A DNA stretch of 5,409 nucleotides, taken from Sulfitobacter sp. GTDB lineage: Bacteria > Pseudomonadota > Alphaproteobacteria > Rhodobacterales > Rhodobacteraceae. The notes beneath the pieces were generated by a model that saw only the letters and a list, made by a program, of their open reading frames with translations, was not told the DNA's origin and ran no database searches. This document shows positions 5,320 to 5,409 of this stretch, in pieces (position 1 is the stretch's first letter; every line of letters starts with the position of its first letter). Both the position numbers and the translations under genes were made by a program. The stretch lies in contig JAPKCR010000212.1 in the NCBI GenBank assembly GCA_026421135.1, positions 1-5,409 of the forward strand, in the 5' to 3' direction.

Positions 5320-5409
5320 GTAGGCAAGTTTCGAGATGAATACTGGCAACGTTCAAGTGTGGACTTAATGACGGCTAAGAGCCCAAACTGCTTACTGCTT
5401 CGGGTCGCC
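5320..5409. other. unassigned 3' flank of the sugar dehydrogenase gene
   Basis: No open reading frame, RNA gene or intrinsic terminator can be supported in these 90 bases. The only hairpin seen is a 4-bp GGCT/AGCC stem near 5374-5384 with no T-run, too weak to terminate transcription. The stretch from about 5363 on (TTAATGACGGCTAAGAGCCC and following) reads like non-coding intergenic filler. Confidence 0.4.

Noticed and set aside
1..5409. CRISPR array, tRNA/rRNA genes, insertion sequences, phage or defence genes
   Set aside because: No regularly spaced repeats, no cloverleaf-like or rRNA-like sequence, and no transposase, integrase or toxin motifs were seen on either strand; almost the whole window is accounted for by transporter and dehydrogenase genes.

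Overview
The window looks like part of a chromosome from a marine-type alphaproteobacterium, most likely Rhodobacterales. This is inferred from the style of the proteins (a high-affinity amino-acid-type ABC cassette with characteristic LivG and LivF variants, plus a PQQ sugar dehydrogenase), the moderately GC-rich codon use and the tight translational coupling. It is not proven by a marker gene.

From 4085 down to 1, the minus strand carries one operon of the branched-chain/hydrophobic amino acid ABC transporter family (HAAT, Liv-type). In transcription order it holds a periplasmic substrate-binding protein (4085-2892), a LivG-type ATPase (2795-2022), a small secreted protein of unknown function (2025-1459), a LivF-type ATPase (1447-626), a second small secreted protein of unknown function (622-176), and the first 58 codons of a LivH-type inner-membrane permease (176 to 1, running off the window). 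From livG onward the genes are almost fused: ATGA overlap, 11-nt gap, 3-nt gap, TGATG overlap. The only real gap (96 bp) follows the binding-protein gene and contains a strong GNRA-capped hairpin with a short U-run. This probably lets the binding protein be made in excess over the membrane components.

A 157-bp divergent intergenic region (4086-4242) separates this operon from a plus-strand gene (4243-5319) for a periplasmic PQQ-dependent soluble aldose sugar dehydrogenase of the YliI/Asd type. The region must hold the promoters for both directions. I see one imperfect palindrome and one short direct repeat there but no convincing sigma-70 hexamers. The last 90 bases (5320-5409) hold no gene or terminator that I can support.

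The part most worth a second look is the pair of small, cysteine-containing exported proteins interleaved between the transporter genes. By eye their C-terminal halves resemble each other (VE-x-L, RHL, G, GP and YL in the same order with similar spacing). They may be a diverged paralogous pair acting as periplasmic accessory factors of this transporter. This is a hypothesis from gene order and motif spacing only.
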